From the NCBI GenBank assembly GCA_937928335.1, contig CALFWN010000356.1, forward strand, positions 1 to 25,853: a stretch of DNA of 25,853 nt, in the 5' to 3' direction. This stretch comes from an uncultured Litoreibacter sp. GTDB lineage: Bacteria; Pseudomonadota; Alphaproteobacteria; Rhodobacterales; Rhodobacteraceae. Each line of letters opens with the position of its first letter. Position 1 is the first letter of the stretch. The notes beneath the pieces are model-generated. The model was not told the DNA's origin, made no database searches, and worked only from the letters and a program-made list of their open reading frames with translations. The position numbers were made by a program, and so were the translations under genes. This document shows, piece by piece, positions 1-8,247 of the stretch.

Positions 1-720
1 AACCCGCTCTTGCCGGAAAACCGCGCGCAAACCGCTGACCGGGTGATCGCGGAAGGGGCCGCGATGGGCGTGGCCTGGGACGGTGATTTCGACCGTTGCT
101 TCTTCTTTGATGAGACGGGCGCTTTTGTGGATGGCGAATATGTGGTGGGGCTGCTGGCCTCTGCCTTCTTGCCAAAATATCCCGGTGCCAAGATCATCCA
201 TGACCCGCGCGTGGTCTGGGCGCTGCTGGATCTTGTGGCCCAGGGCTCCGGAGAGGCCGTGGTCTCGCAATCCGGGCACTCCCATATCAAGGCAAAAATG
301 CGTGAGGTGGATGCGGTCTATGGCGGCGAGATGTCGGCGCATCACTATTTCCGCGATTTCATGTATTGCGACAGCGGCATGATCCCGTGGCTGCTGGTGG
401 CAGAACATATGTGCCGCACGGGCCGGACCCTGTCTGACCTTGTGGCCGACATGCAGGCGCGCTTCCCCTCCTCGGGCGAGATCAACTTCAAGCTGGCCGA
501 CAAACAACCCGCCATTGATGCGTTCGAGGCGGCCTATACGGCGCAGGCCAAAGACGTTGACCGGCTGGACGGCGTGTCGCTGGATATGGGCGCATGGCGG
601 GTCAACCTGCGCCAGTCCAACACAGAGCCGGTGCTGCGCCTGAATGTCGAGACCAAGGGCGACCGGGCGCTGCTGAAAGCCAAGGTCGACGAGATCAGCG
701 CCTTGATCACCAGTGCCTGA
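1..720 (+). CDS. Phosphomannomutase/phosphoglucomutase, 3' part (5' end outside window)
   Basis: This is the C-terminal half (239 residues visible; the family is usually about 450-500) of an alpha-D-phosphohexomutase, which interconverts hexose 6- and 1-phosphates for sugar-nucleotide and polysaccharide synthesis in the cytoplasm. The reading frame is open from base 1 (NPLLPENR...) and ends in TGA at 718-720. Three family landmarks are visible in order: the metal-binding loop DGDFDR near bases 79-96, the sugar-specificity loop GGEMSAHHYF near 322-351, and the phosphate-binding loop RQSNTEP near 610-630. The phosphoserine loop lies upstream of the window. The GEMSAHHYF form is typical of the ManB/AlgC-type bifunctional PMM/PGM group, but mannose versus glucose specificity cannot be decided from this part. 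The last codons and stop lie inside the first unit of a 16-bp tandem repeat. Confidence 0.93.
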   Translation, partial: NPLLPENRAQTADRVIAEGAAMGVAWDGDFDRCFFFDETGAFVDGEYVVGLLASAFLPKYPGAKIIHDPRVVWALLDLVAQGSGEAVVSQSGHSHIKAKMREVDAVYGGEMSAHHYFRDFMYCDSGMIPWLLVAEHMCRTGRTLSDLVADMQARFPSSGEINFKLADKQPAIDAFEAAYTAQAKDVDRLDGVSLDMGAWRVNLRQSNTEPVLRLNVETKGDRALLKAKVDEISALITSA

Positions 721-757
721 GAAATCCAGTGCCTGATAAACCTAATACCTGATAAAT
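710..757. repeat. Three tandem 16-bp direct repeats across the mutase stop codon
   Basis: The units lie at 710-725 (CCAGTGCCTGAGAAAT), 726-741 (CCAGTGCCTGATAAAC) and 742-757 (CTAATACCTGATAAAT), with a period of exactly 16 bp. Units 1 and 2 differ at two positions, units 2 and 3 at four. Each unit carries a TGA in the same place, so the natural stop codon lies in unit 1 and the other units look like duplicated copies of the gene tail. The rest of the gap to 909 holds no gene or convincing terminator that I can see. Confidence 0.75.
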
Positions 758-909
758 CTTAAGAAAACGCCGCCTGGCCCCTGATATGTCGCGGTTTCGC
801 GCACGAAACCTTTCGGGCTAAGCGGCTGATTGCGACCCGCTCCTGCCGCCCGGATGCGGTATTCGGGCAGGCATGGCACCTCTCAAAAGGTTAACGCGCG
901 GGCGGCGCG

Positions 910-1632
910 CTACCCGCGCAGCTCTGCCACCAGCTCGCGCATCTGGTCCAGCTCGATAGCGCCGGGGATCAGCTGATCCTCGAACACGAAAGCAGGCGTG
1001 CCGTTGACGCCAAGCGCTTGTGCCAATTCGCGGCTGGTTGCAAAATGCGCATCAATGACGGCGCTTTGCATATCGGCCTGCAACACCTCGATATCCATTC
1101 CCAGATCATCGGCCAGGCTCAGCACGCTGGCCTGCGAGGCGCGGCCCTGATTGGCCATCATCGCGTTGTGGAATTCCTCGTATTTGCCTTGGTTGCGCGC
1201 GGCCAGCGCGGCACGGGCGGCAAACTCGCTCTCTTCGCCCAGGATCGGCCATTCGCGCATGACCACGCGGATATTGTCATCGCCCTTGATCAGCTCCTTG
1301 ACCGCAGGAAAGACCCGGCGGCAATAGCCGCAATTATAGTCAAAGAATTCAACCACGGTGATGTCGCCATCAGGGTTGCCCAGCACCACGGCATTGGGGT
1401 CGTTGTGCAGCGCCCCGATCTGGCTTTGCAGCGCCTCGGCGGTGGCCGCTTCCTGGGCGGCTACCTCTTGCGCGCGGAGCAGCTCGATCGCCTCGCGGAT
1501 GATCTCGGGGTTCTCGCGGATCGTATCGAGCACCAGGGCGCGCAGCGCGGCCTCGTCCATCTCCTGCGCCTGACCTGTTGCGGGCAGGCACAGCGCCAGA
1601 GCGGTTGCGGCGGAAAGGGCGAATTTGAACAT
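910..1632 (-). CDS. Periplasmic DsbA/ScsC-like thioredoxin-fold protein
   Basis: The 240-residue product is a secreted thiol oxidoreductase or isomerase of the DsbA/Com1/ScsC type. It begins with a signal peptide (hydrophobic to about residue 20, TGQAQ before the mature part). A helical segment rich in Glu and Ala (about 28-75) resembles the ScsC-type N-terminal extension. The thioredoxin fold follows, with the active site CGYC at residues 101-104 and the cis-proline loop GTP at 211-213. The start at 1632 was chosen because it gives a clean signal peptide; an in-frame upstream extension to 1701 would bury it. The gene is divergent from a DsbD/ScsB-like reductase, its likely electron donor, which favours a reductase/isomerase partner role. 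That role is inferred from context only. Confidence 0.88.
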   Translation of the reverse strand: MFKFALSAATALALCLPATGQAQEMDEAALRALVLDTIRENPEIIREAIELLRAQEVAAQEAATAEALQSQIGALHNDPNAVVLGNPDGDITVVEFFDYNCGYCRRVFPAVKELIKGDDNIRVVMREWPILGEESEFAARAALAARNQGKYEEFHNAMMANQGRASQASVLSLADDLGMDIEVLQADMQSAVIDAHFATSRELAQALGVNGTPAFVFEDQLIPGAIELDQMRELVAELRG

Positions 1633-1846
1633 GGAGAACCTATCGGAGCTGACGTGGATTTCAGTTGCGCAGACCCTGCGGTCTGGGCTGCGGATTGTCA
1701 AACGGCACTGCGTTCACAGGGCGGTGAAGTGGCCCTATATTTCTTGTCTTCACGCCTATGTTGATTGACGCTTGCCCCGGGCGTGTCGCAAGACAGGCCT
1801 CCCAGCGCATGGAATGCGCATTGCCACGAGACCGTCGAGACCTCGC

Positions 1847-3919
1847 ATGATGATGCACCTGCCGCCCCGCCGTCTAGGCCACCTGCTCGCGCGTGTCTGC
1901 GTGCTGCTTTGCCTTATGGCAACGATAACTGCAACAGCAGCGGTTGCGGGCAGCTCGCCCTCTTTTGTCAGCGACAGGATCACCGCCCGGCTGATCACGG
2001 CGGAAAACGGGGTGGCGCCGGAGGCCAAAAGCATCTCTGCCGCGATTGAGGTCACATTGGCCGAAGGCTGGAAGACCTATTGGCGCGCGCCGGGGGCTGT
2101 GGGCTACCCGATGGAGCTGGACTGGTCCGGCTCTGTCAACCTGTCCGGCCACGAATTGCTCTGGCCCGCGCCGGAACGCTTCTCGGCCTTCGAGATCGAG
2201 AATTACGGCTATGCCGACGCGGTGACCTTTCCGCTGCGTCTGGCGCTTGAGAGCCCCGGCGATGCGCTGATCGTGGAAACCGACGTCAACATGCTGGTCT
2301 GCGCCGATATCTGCGTGCCCGAGCTGTTCACCCTGTCGCTGGCGCTGCCCAAAGGCACCCAGATTGACCGCGACGCGGCGGGTCTGATTGCGGAGGCCGC
2401 AACCCGGCTGCCGGTCTCTGCCGAGATGAGCGATATCGCCGTGACTGAGGCCGCCTTGCAGCGCGAGCAAAACCTGCTTGAGGTCGTAGCACAAAGCGAC
2501 ACGCCCTTTGCCGACCTGTCGGTTATTCCCGATCTGGGGCTCAATGCAAGTTTTGGGCCGCCGGAGATTGCGCTCTCGAATGGCGGCAAGACCGCCCATA
2601 TCCGCTTTGATGTGCTGGCCACCCCCGAGGTGCTGCCGCCCTTGCAGCTGGTGGTCACGGATGGCACGCGCGCCGCCAGTTTTGCGCCAGAGCTTGGCGA
2701 GCGCGTCAGCGCGCCGCCCGCTGTTGGCAGCGGTCTGGCGTGGTTCTTCCTGTTGGCCTTTATCGGCGGCGTGATCCTGAACGTGATGCCTTGCGTCCTG
2801 CCGGTGCTGACGATCAAATTCGCCTCGGCGCTGAAGGCGCGTGACCAAAGCCCTGCACGGGTGCGGGCCGGGTTCGCGATGTCGGCGCTGGGGGTGTTGT
2901 CCTTCATGTGGGCCTTGGCTCTGGTGCTGTTGGCCATCCGGGCCGGTGGCGGCTCCATCGGCTGGGGCATCCAGTTCCAGAACCCCTATTTCCTGACGGT
3001 GATGGTGACCATCGTGACGCTGTTTGCGGCCAACCTGTTTGGCCTGTTCGAGATCACCCTGCCGCAAAGCTGGAACACCAGAATGGCGGGCAGCGGTGCC
3101 TCCAAAGGGGTGGCCGGCGATTTCTGGACCGGGGCGCTGGCGGCGGTGCTGGCAACGCCATGTTCCGCGCCATTTCTGGGCACCTCGATCACCTTCGCGC
3201 TGGCGGGCTCTGCCATGCAGGTGCTGGTGATCTTCACGGCCCTTGGGCTTGGGCTGGCGCTGCCCTACCTGCTGGTGGCCCTCTGGCCGCGCGCGGTGCG
3301 GGTGCTGCCGAAACCGGGCGCATGGATGAACACGTTGCGGACCTTGATGGGCCTGCTGCTGCTGGGCACCGCGATCTGGCTGCTGAGCGTCATTCTGGGC
3401 GTGGCCGGAGGCACGGCGACGGCGACAATCGCGCTGTTGATGATCGGGATGCTTGTGGTTCTGACCCTATTGCCAAAAGGCCGCGCGCTTGGCGTGGCGG
3501 GGCTGGCGGCGGTGGCGCTGATCGTGCCGATGGCCGCCCCTGCCCCTGCGCCGCGCGCAATGGCGGCCAGCTCTGACTGGGCCATTTTCGCGCCGGATCA
3601 GATCGCCGCAGAGATTGGCGCGGGCCGGGTTGTTTTCGTGGATATCACCGCGGATTGGTGCCTGACCTGCAAGGCGAACAAATCTCTGGTGCTGGAGCGC
3701 GCCGTGATTGTCGAGGCGCTGGGGGCCGAGGATGTCACCCCCATGCTGGGCGACTGGACCCGGCCCAATGAGATGATCCTGAGCTATCTCAAGGAGCATG
3801 GCCGCTACGGCATCCCGTTCAACATTGTCTACGGCCCCGGCGCGCCCGAAGGCATCGCGCTGCCGGAGCTGTTGAGCAAGGATATCGTGCTGGACGCGCT
3901 GGCTCAGGCGCGGGGCTAA
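1847..3919 (+). CDS. DsbD/ScsB-type protein-disulfide reductase (membrane)
   Basis: About 690 residues long, this inner-membrane protein should carry electrons from cytoplasmic thioredoxin to periplasmic thiol proteins. It has a signal peptide or first membrane segment (residues about 10-38) and a periplasmic N-terminal domain ending in a CADIC pair (C152, C156). A multi-helix transmembrane domain follows with paired cysteines in MPCVLP (C316) and TPCSAPF (C439), then a C-terminal thioredoxin domain with WCLTC (C605, C608). All three redox centres are therefore intact. The length and the N-terminal domain fit ScsB better than classical DsbD (about 570 residues). The start is uncertain: three consecutive ATGs lie at 1847, 1850 and 1853 with no clear ribosome binding site. 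It is divergent from the DsbA/ScsC-like gene and convergent with ccmI, overlapping it by 4 nt (3916-3919). Confidence 0.93.
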   Translation: MMMHLPPRRLGHLLARVCVLLCLMATITATAAVAGSSPSFVSDRITARLITAENGVAPEAKSISAAIEVTLAEGWKTYWRAPGAVGYPMELDWSGSVNLSGHELLWPAPERFSAFEIENYGYADAVTFPLRLALESPGDALIVETDVNMLVCADICVPELFTLSLALPKGTQIDRDAAGLIAEAATRLPVSAEMSDIAVTEAALQREQNLLEVVAQSDTPFADLSVIPDLGLNASFGPPEIALSNGGKTAHIRFDVLATPEVLPPLQLVVTDGTRAASFAPELGERVSAPPAVGSGLAWFFLLAFIGGVILNVMPCVLPVLTIKFASALKARDQSPARVRAGFAMSALGVLSFMWALALVLLAIRAGGGSIGWGIQFQNPYFLTVMVTIVTLFAANLFGLFEITLPQSWNTRMAGSGASKGVAGDFWTGALAAVLATPCSAPFLGTSITFALAGSAMQVLVIFTALGLGLALPYLLVALWPRAVRVLPKPGAWMNTLRTLMGLLLLGTAIWLLSVILGVAGGTATATIALLMIGMLVVLTLLPKGRALGVAGLAAVALIVPMAAPAPAPRAMAASSDWAIFAPDQIAAEIGAGRVVFVDITADWCLTCKANKSLVLERAVIVEALGAEDVTPMLGDWTRPNEMILSYLKEHGRYGIPFNIVYGPGAPEGIALPELLSKDIVLDALAQARG

Positions 3920-5064
3920 TTGCCGCCGCCAAGCTGCGCGAGGCCTTCCTCGACCGTCTTGCGGCGCGGGTCATCGGCGGGCAGTTCGGCCACCAAAGGC
4001 TCTGCGCCGCGAAGCGCCGCCAAGGCGCGATCTTCCTCACCCAGCACCATCAGGGCGCGGGTCAGCTGCAACCAGCCGTCAAGATCATCGGGCTCGTCCT
4101 GCAACCGCGCTTCAAGCCCGTCGACCATTGAGCGGATGAAGGCGGCGCGGTCCTCGGGCGACATATCCTGCGCAGCCGCGATATCCTCTTGCGAGGGTCC
4201 GGCACGGCCCTGAAATTCCGGCAGGTCCACAGGCGCAATGCCCAGCCGCTCCCCCATCTGGTTTGCGGTGGCCACGAAAGTCGGTATCCACGGCGCGGGC
4301 TGGCCTTCCTGCGCGATGCGCTCCAGCAACAGCGCGCGGGCGTCGGCCGTGTTGCCCTCCTGCTCCAGCGCGATGGCGCCGTAATAGGCAGCGGCCGGGT
4401 TGTCGGGGTCAAGCTCCACCGCCCGGTCGATGGCGCGTTTGGCCAAAGGTGTCACCGCGCCGCTCTCGGCGGTGATCAGCGCCTCGGCATATTGCGACCA
4501 TGTGGCCGATGTGGCGTCAGGGCGCTCGACGATCTGGGCAAAGGCCTCCACCGCAAGCGCGTGCCGGCCCATATTCATATAGGTGGTGGCCAGAAGCTCC
4601 CAGCCACGGGTTTCACCACCCTGCGGGTCTTCCTCCAGACGGCTGCGCAGCTCGGTCACCAGCGCCTGCAACTGGCGGGCATCCTGTTGCTCCTGCCCGC
4701 GTTCGGCAAAGGGCGCCGAGGCGATCTGAGGGGCACCGACCTGCCAGTAAAGCGCGAAGGCTGCAAGCGGTACGATCAGGGCGGCGGCAAAGACGGCGGC
4801 GCGGCCCGACGCGCTGTGTTCGGGCTCTTCGCGGTCCGAGGTTGCCAGCATCCGGCGCTTGATCTCCACCTGCGCGGCGCGGCCTTCCTCTGCGGTGATC
4901 AGCCCGCGTTCAGTGTCGCGCTCCACCTCGGCCAGCTGGTCTTCATAGATGGCCATCGCCTTGCTGCTGCGCCCTGTGGGGGCGGCCCGTTCCCGGCCCA
5001 GCGGCCACAGGGTTGCGACGATGACGCAGGCGGCCATCAAGGCGAAAAACACCCAAAGCATCAT
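3916..5064 (-). CDS. ccmI: Cytochrome c maturation protein CcmI (TPR chaperone)
   Basis: The 382-residue protein has the CcmI/CycH layout. An N-terminal membrane segment (about 2-20) is followed by a charged cytoplasmic stretch (about 25-85), a second membrane segment (about 88-108) and a long periplasmic region with tetratricopeptide-like helices (about 125-380, e.g. around YMNMGRHALAVEAFAQ and DPDNPAAAYYGAIALE). The family binds the C-terminus of apocytochrome c and delivers it to the CcmF/CcmH haem ligation complex. The start overlaps the ccmH stop as ATGA (5061-5064), and AAGGA lies at a fitting distance upstream. It is the last gene of the ccm operon. Its TAG stop overlaps the TAA of the opposing ScsB-like gene, leaving no room for a terminator between them. 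Confidence 0.92.
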   Translation of the reverse strand: MMLWVFFALMAACVIVATLWPLGRERAAPTGRSSKAMAIYEDQLAEVERDTERGLITAEEGRAAQVEIKRRMLATSDREEPEHSASGRAAVFAAALIVPLAAFALYWQVGAPQIASAPFAERGQEQQDARQLQALVTELRSRLEEDPQGGETRGWELLATTYMNMGRHALAVEAFAQIVERPDATSATWSQYAEALITAESGAVTPLAKRAIDRAVELDPDNPAAAYYGAIALEQEGNTADARALLLERIAQEGQPAPWIPTFVATANQMGERLGIAPVDLPEFQGRAGPSQEDIAAAQDMSPEDRAAFIRSMVDGLEARLQDEPDDLDGWLQLTRALMVLGEEDRALAALRGAEPLVAELPADDPRRKTVEEGLAQLGGGN

Positions 5065-5516
5065 GAACCGTCCTTTTCGCGCAGCGCCTCAAGGCGGGCC
5101 TGTTCCTCGGGTGTCAACGACGCGGTCAGCTGGCCGCTTTTGCCGCGCAGCGCCATGATCACCGCCAGAAACCCCAGCCCCAGAATGATAAACGGGCCCA
5201 GCCACAGCGCATAGGTGGAGGGCCGCCAGGGCGGGTTGAACAGCACGAAATCGCCGTAGCGGGCAACAAGATAGTCGAACACTTCCTGATTGGTGTCACC
5301 AGCCACCAGCCGCTCGCGGATGATCAGGCGCAGGTCGCGGGCGACGCCGGCGTTTGAGCTGTCAATCGGCTCGTTCTGGCAGACCACGCAGCGGACCTCT
5401 GCGCTGATCTCGCGGGCGCGTTCCTCAAGGACGGGATCATCGAGCACCTCGTCGGGCTCCACGGCGACAAGCGGCGTGGCCAGCAACAGGCAAAGGATCA
5501 GGGCAAGACGTCTCAT
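5061..5516 (-). CDS. ccmH: Cytochrome c maturation protein CcmH
   Basis: The 151-residue product is a membrane-anchored periplasmic thioredoxin-like protein that reduces the CXXCH motif of apocytochrome c before haem attachment. It has a signal peptide (residues 1-18), the family signature RCVVCQN with C43 and C46, a conserved WRPSTYALW-type stretch before the C-terminal membrane anchor (about 103-122), and a short charged tail. It corresponds to the short CcmH/CycL/Ccl2 form without a fused TPR domain, consistent with a separate ccmI next to it. It overlaps ccmG by 4 nt (5513-5516) and ccmI by 4 nt (5061-5064), so translation of the three is probably coupled. Confidence 0.95.
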   Translation of the reverse strand: MRRLALILCLLLATPLVAVEPDEVLDDPVLEERAREISAEVRCVVCQNEPIDSSNAGVARDLRLIIRERLVAGDTNQEVFDYLVARYGDFVLFNPPWRPSTYALWLGPFIILGLGFLAVIMALRGKSGQLTASLTPEEQARLEALREKDGS

Positions 5517-6058
5517 TGCGCGGCTTTCGCGGCGTCCAGCGCCTTTTGAAAGCGGCGTTGGCCATCGCCCACGACAGGGCCCGGAAAGCGGTGCAGCACG
5601 ATGCCGTCATTGCTGACGATGAAGGTCTCCGGGACGCCGGTGACGCCCCATTCGATGCCCGTGCGCCCGGATAAATCAGAGCCGATCAGCGCGTAGGGAT
5701 TGCCCAGCTCTTCGAGCCAGTCGGCAGCAGCAGCGGGTTGGTCCTTGTAGTTGATCGCCACGATCCGCAGATCCTGTTCGCGGCCTATGCGGGTCAGGAT
5801 CGGATGCTCGGCCCGGCAGGGCCCGCACCAGCTGGCAAAGACATTGACCAGCGTCAGCCCCTGCCCTTTGAGATCCGCCGTGGACAGGCCCGGCGTGTCG
5901 ACGCCTTCAATCGGCTCCAGCGCAAAGTCCGGCACAGGCTGCGAGATCAGCGCCGAGGGGATCGAGGACGGGTCACGCCCGTTGGACAAGCCCCAATACC
6001 CGAACGCCAGAACCAGAACAGCAAGCGCGAAGGGCACGGCAAAGACAAGACGATTCAT
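5513..6058 (-). CDS. ccmG: CcmG/DsbE thiol:disulfide interchange protein
   Basis: The 181-residue protein is a membrane-tethered periplasmic thioredoxin that keeps CcmH and apocytochrome thiols reduced. An N-terminal membrane anchor covers residues about 4-22. The active site is ASWCGPC (C78, C81). The family-specific loop GVTGVPETF (cis-Pro at 143) separates CcmG from generic thioredoxins. The gene lies between ccmF (7-nt gap) and ccmH (4-nt overlap). In Rhodobacter capsulatus the equivalent helX is, as far as I recall, with the ccmABCD homologues instead, so an FGHI order would be a mild departure from that model. Confidence 0.94.
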   Translation of the reverse strand: MNRLVFAVPFALAVLVLAFGYWGLSNGRDPSSIPSALISQPVPDFALEPIEGVDTPGLSTADLKGQGLTLVNVFASWCGPCRAEHPILTRIGREQDLRIVAINYKDQPAAAADWLEELGNPYALIGSDLSGRTGIEWGVTGVPETFIVSNDGIVLHRFPGPVVGDGQRRFQKALDAAKAAQ

Positions 6059-6065
6059 GGCAGGC

Positions 6066-8045
6066 CTACTCCGCAGGGGTGGCGTTCAAAGGGGCTGCCC
6101 GGCGCGGAGCGCCGACCCGCAGACGGCGATCCGACAGCGACAGCGCGCCGCCCAGCACCAGCATGAAAGAGCCAAGCCAGAGGAAATTGACCAGCGGCTC
6201 GTAGATCAGCCGCAGGGTCCAGAGGCCTTCGGCATTCTCTGCCGCGGGCTCCGCGATGGAGACGTAAAGATCACCTGCCAAAGTCTGGCGAATATCGCTT
6301 TCGGTGGTGGTGGCCTGCGCCACCGGGTAGACGCGCCGCTCGGGGAAAAGCTGGGTTACGAAAGCGCCGTCACGGGTGACGTTGAGCGTTGCGACCTGAG
6401 CGATATAGTTGGGGCCGCGCACCTGCTCGATGCCTTCAAATGTCACCTCGAAGCCGGCGATGGGCACGGTGGTTCCGGCTTCGGCAAAGCTGACCGTGTC
6501 GGTCTTCCAGGCGCTGGCGCCAATGGCCCCCACCATCAGCACAGCAAGGCCCAGATGCGCCATGCTCATGCCATGCGCGGCACGCGGCTGGCGTTTGATG
6601 CGCGCCCATGCACCGCTTTGCAGCAGCTTCACCCGGCGGGCCCAGTCCTGCACCGTGGCCCCGATCAGCCATAGCGCGATGCCCATAGAGATCACCGCCA
6701 GCAGCGGGCCGCCATCCGCAACCCAGGCCACGACAAGCGTGCCCAGCAACACGGTGACGCCGATCCATTTCAGCCGCGCCAGCACGCCCGGCAGATCCGC
6801 GCGCTTCCAGCTGAGATGCGGCCCGAGGCCCATGACAAGGATCAGCGGCAGGGTGATGGGGATGAAGGCCGCATTGAAGAAAGGTGGCCCGACAGAGATT
6901 TTCTCGCCGGTGACGGCCTCCAGAAACAGCGGGTAGAGCGTGCCGAACAGCACCGTGGCGCAGGCCGTGGCGATCAGCAGGTTGTTGATCAAAAGCCCCG
7001 CCTCACGCGAGATCGGGGCGAAAAGCCCGCCGCCCTCCATTGCGGGCGCGCGCCACGCAAACAGCGCCAGCGAACCGAGGATCGAGACCGCCAGCAGGCC
7101 CAGAATATAGACCCCGCGCTCGGGATCGACGGCAAAGGCATGCACCGATGTCAGCAGCCCTGAGCGGACGATGAACGTGCCAAGCAGCGACAGCGAAAAG
7201 GTCAGGATGGCCAGCAGGATGGTCCAGGCTTTGAACGTGTCGCGTTTCTCGGTGACGATGGCGGAATGCAGCAGCGCGGTGCCTGCCAGCCACGGCATGA
7301 AGGAGACATTCTCGACCGGGTCCCAGAACCACCAGCCGCCCCAGCCCAGCTCGTAATAGGCCCACCACGAGCCCAGCGCGATGCCCCCCGTGAGCGCCAT
7401 CCAGGCGGCCAAAGTCCAGGGCCGGACCCAACGCGCCCAGGCGGGGTCAACGCGGCCCTCGATCAGGGCTGCGACCGCGAAGGAGAAGACAATCGAGAAG
7501 CCGACATAGCCAATATAAAGAAGCGGCGGGTGGATCGCCAAACCGAAATCCTGCAAGAGCGGGTTGAGGTCCTGCCCGTCCAGCGGCGGCGGGAACACCC
7601 GGTCAAACGGGTTTGACGTCAGGATCATGAAGCTCAGAAAGCCCACGGAAATCCACGCCTGCACCGACAGGGTTCGCGCCTTCAGCGCCAGCGGTATATT
7701 CGTGGCCATCACCGCCACCGCCGCCCCGAACAGCGCCAGGATCAGCACCCAGAGCAGCAAGGAGCCCTCATGGCTGCCCCATGTGCCTGCGACCTTGTAG
7801 AGCATCGGCTTGAGGGAATGCGAGTTCTCCACCACATTGCGCACGGTGAAATCGCTGACAATAAAGGCGTGCATCAGGGCCCCGAATGCGAAGATCAGCA
7901 GCCCCGCCTGAAGAACGGCGGTCGCCTGCGCGCTGGCCATCCAAAGCGTATTGCGCCGCGCCGCGCCGACAATGGGCAGCACCGACTGCACACAGGCCGC
8001 TATCAGGGCCAGAGCAATCGCGAATTGTCCGAGTTCGGGGATCAT
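6066..8045 (-). CDS. ccmF: Haem lyase subunit CcmF
   Basis: At 659 residues with many membrane segments, this is a full-length CcmF (family about 640-660), the integral membrane component that ligates haem to apocytochrome c. The tryptophan-rich WWD haem-handling motif is at residues about 235-252 (GWGGWWFWDPVENVSFMPW). Conserved histidine loops appear at GTWGSHEGS (about 87-95) and LAIHPPLLY (about 169-177). The ATG at 8045 was preferred to a TTG two codons upstream. It is the first gene of ccmFGHI. Other ccm genes (A-E) are not in the window. Its promoter should lie in 8046-8247, shared with the divergent dehydrogenase operon. Confidence 0.95.
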   Translation of the reverse strand: MIPELGQFAIALALIAACVQSVLPIVGAARRNTLWMASAQATAVLQAGLLIFAFGALMHAFIVSDFTVRNVVENSHSLKPMLYKVAGTWGSHEGSLLLWVLILALFGAAVAVMATNIPLALKARTLSVQAWISVGFLSFMILTSNPFDRVFPPPLDGQDLNPLLQDFGLAIHPPLLYIGYVGFSIVFSFAVAALIEGRVDPAWARWVRPWTLAAWMALTGGIALGSWWAYYELGWGGWWFWDPVENVSFMPWLAGTALLHSAIVTEKRDTFKAWTILLAILTFSLSLLGTFIVRSGLLTSVHAFAVDPERGVYILGLLAVSILGSLALFAWRAPAMEGGGLFAPISREAGLLINNLLIATACATVLFGTLYPLFLEAVTGEKISVGPPFFNAAFIPITLPLILVMGLGPHLSWKRADLPGVLARLKWIGVTVLLGTLVVAWVADGGPLLAVISMGIALWLIGATVQDWARRVKLLQSGAWARIKRQPRAAHGMSMAHLGLAVLMVGAIGASAWKTDTVSFAEAGTTVPIAGFEVTFEGIEQVRGPNYIAQVATLNVTRDGAFVTQLFPERRVYPVAQATTTESDIRQTLAGDLYVSIAEPAAENAEGLWTLRLIYEPLVNFLWLGSFMLVLGGALSLSDRRLRVGAPRRAAPLNATPAE

Positions 8046-8182
8046 GGCCAACGCCTTTATTTCATACAGTTTCCATATGTTCCGATCCAGACAGCCGGGT
8101 CAAGGCGACGGGCCGTGACACGGTGTCTCAAAACCTCACGTTTTGGTCAGAGCGGGCAGTTGGGGCCAGACGCAAATAGGCT

Positions 8183-8196
8183 TGAATACGTATTCA
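8183..8196. promoter_or_regulatory. Perfect 14-bp palindrome, candidate LacI-family operator
   Basis: TGAATACGTATTCA is perfectly self-complementary and centred on CG, the classic shape of a LacI/GalR-family operator. It lies 51 bp upstream of the dehydrogenase start, in the ccmF/dehydrogenase intergenic region, and a LacI-family gene is the second gene of that operon. Repression or autoregulation by that protein is inferred from position and shape only. I saw no second copy in the window. Confidence 0.6.
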
Positions 8197-8247
8197 TCCT
8201 TGGTAAGACTGACGCCCAATCAACGCAGACAGCGCAAAGGCCACGCC

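Noticed and set aside
848..878. Possible hairpin after the mutase gene (CCTGC...GCAGG)
   Set aside because: The stem needs a three-base bulge and no T run follows on either strand.
1018..1764. Plus-strand open frame of 248 codons
   Set aside because: It lies opposite the DsbA/ScsC-like gene, has no recognisable domain and is low-complexity His/Gly/Ala sequence typical of the complement of high-GC coding DNA.
1874..3067. Minus-strand open frame of 397 codons
   Set aside because: It is fully antisense to the ScsB-like gene, whose redox motifs prove the plus strand is coding; the composition is typical shadow sequence.
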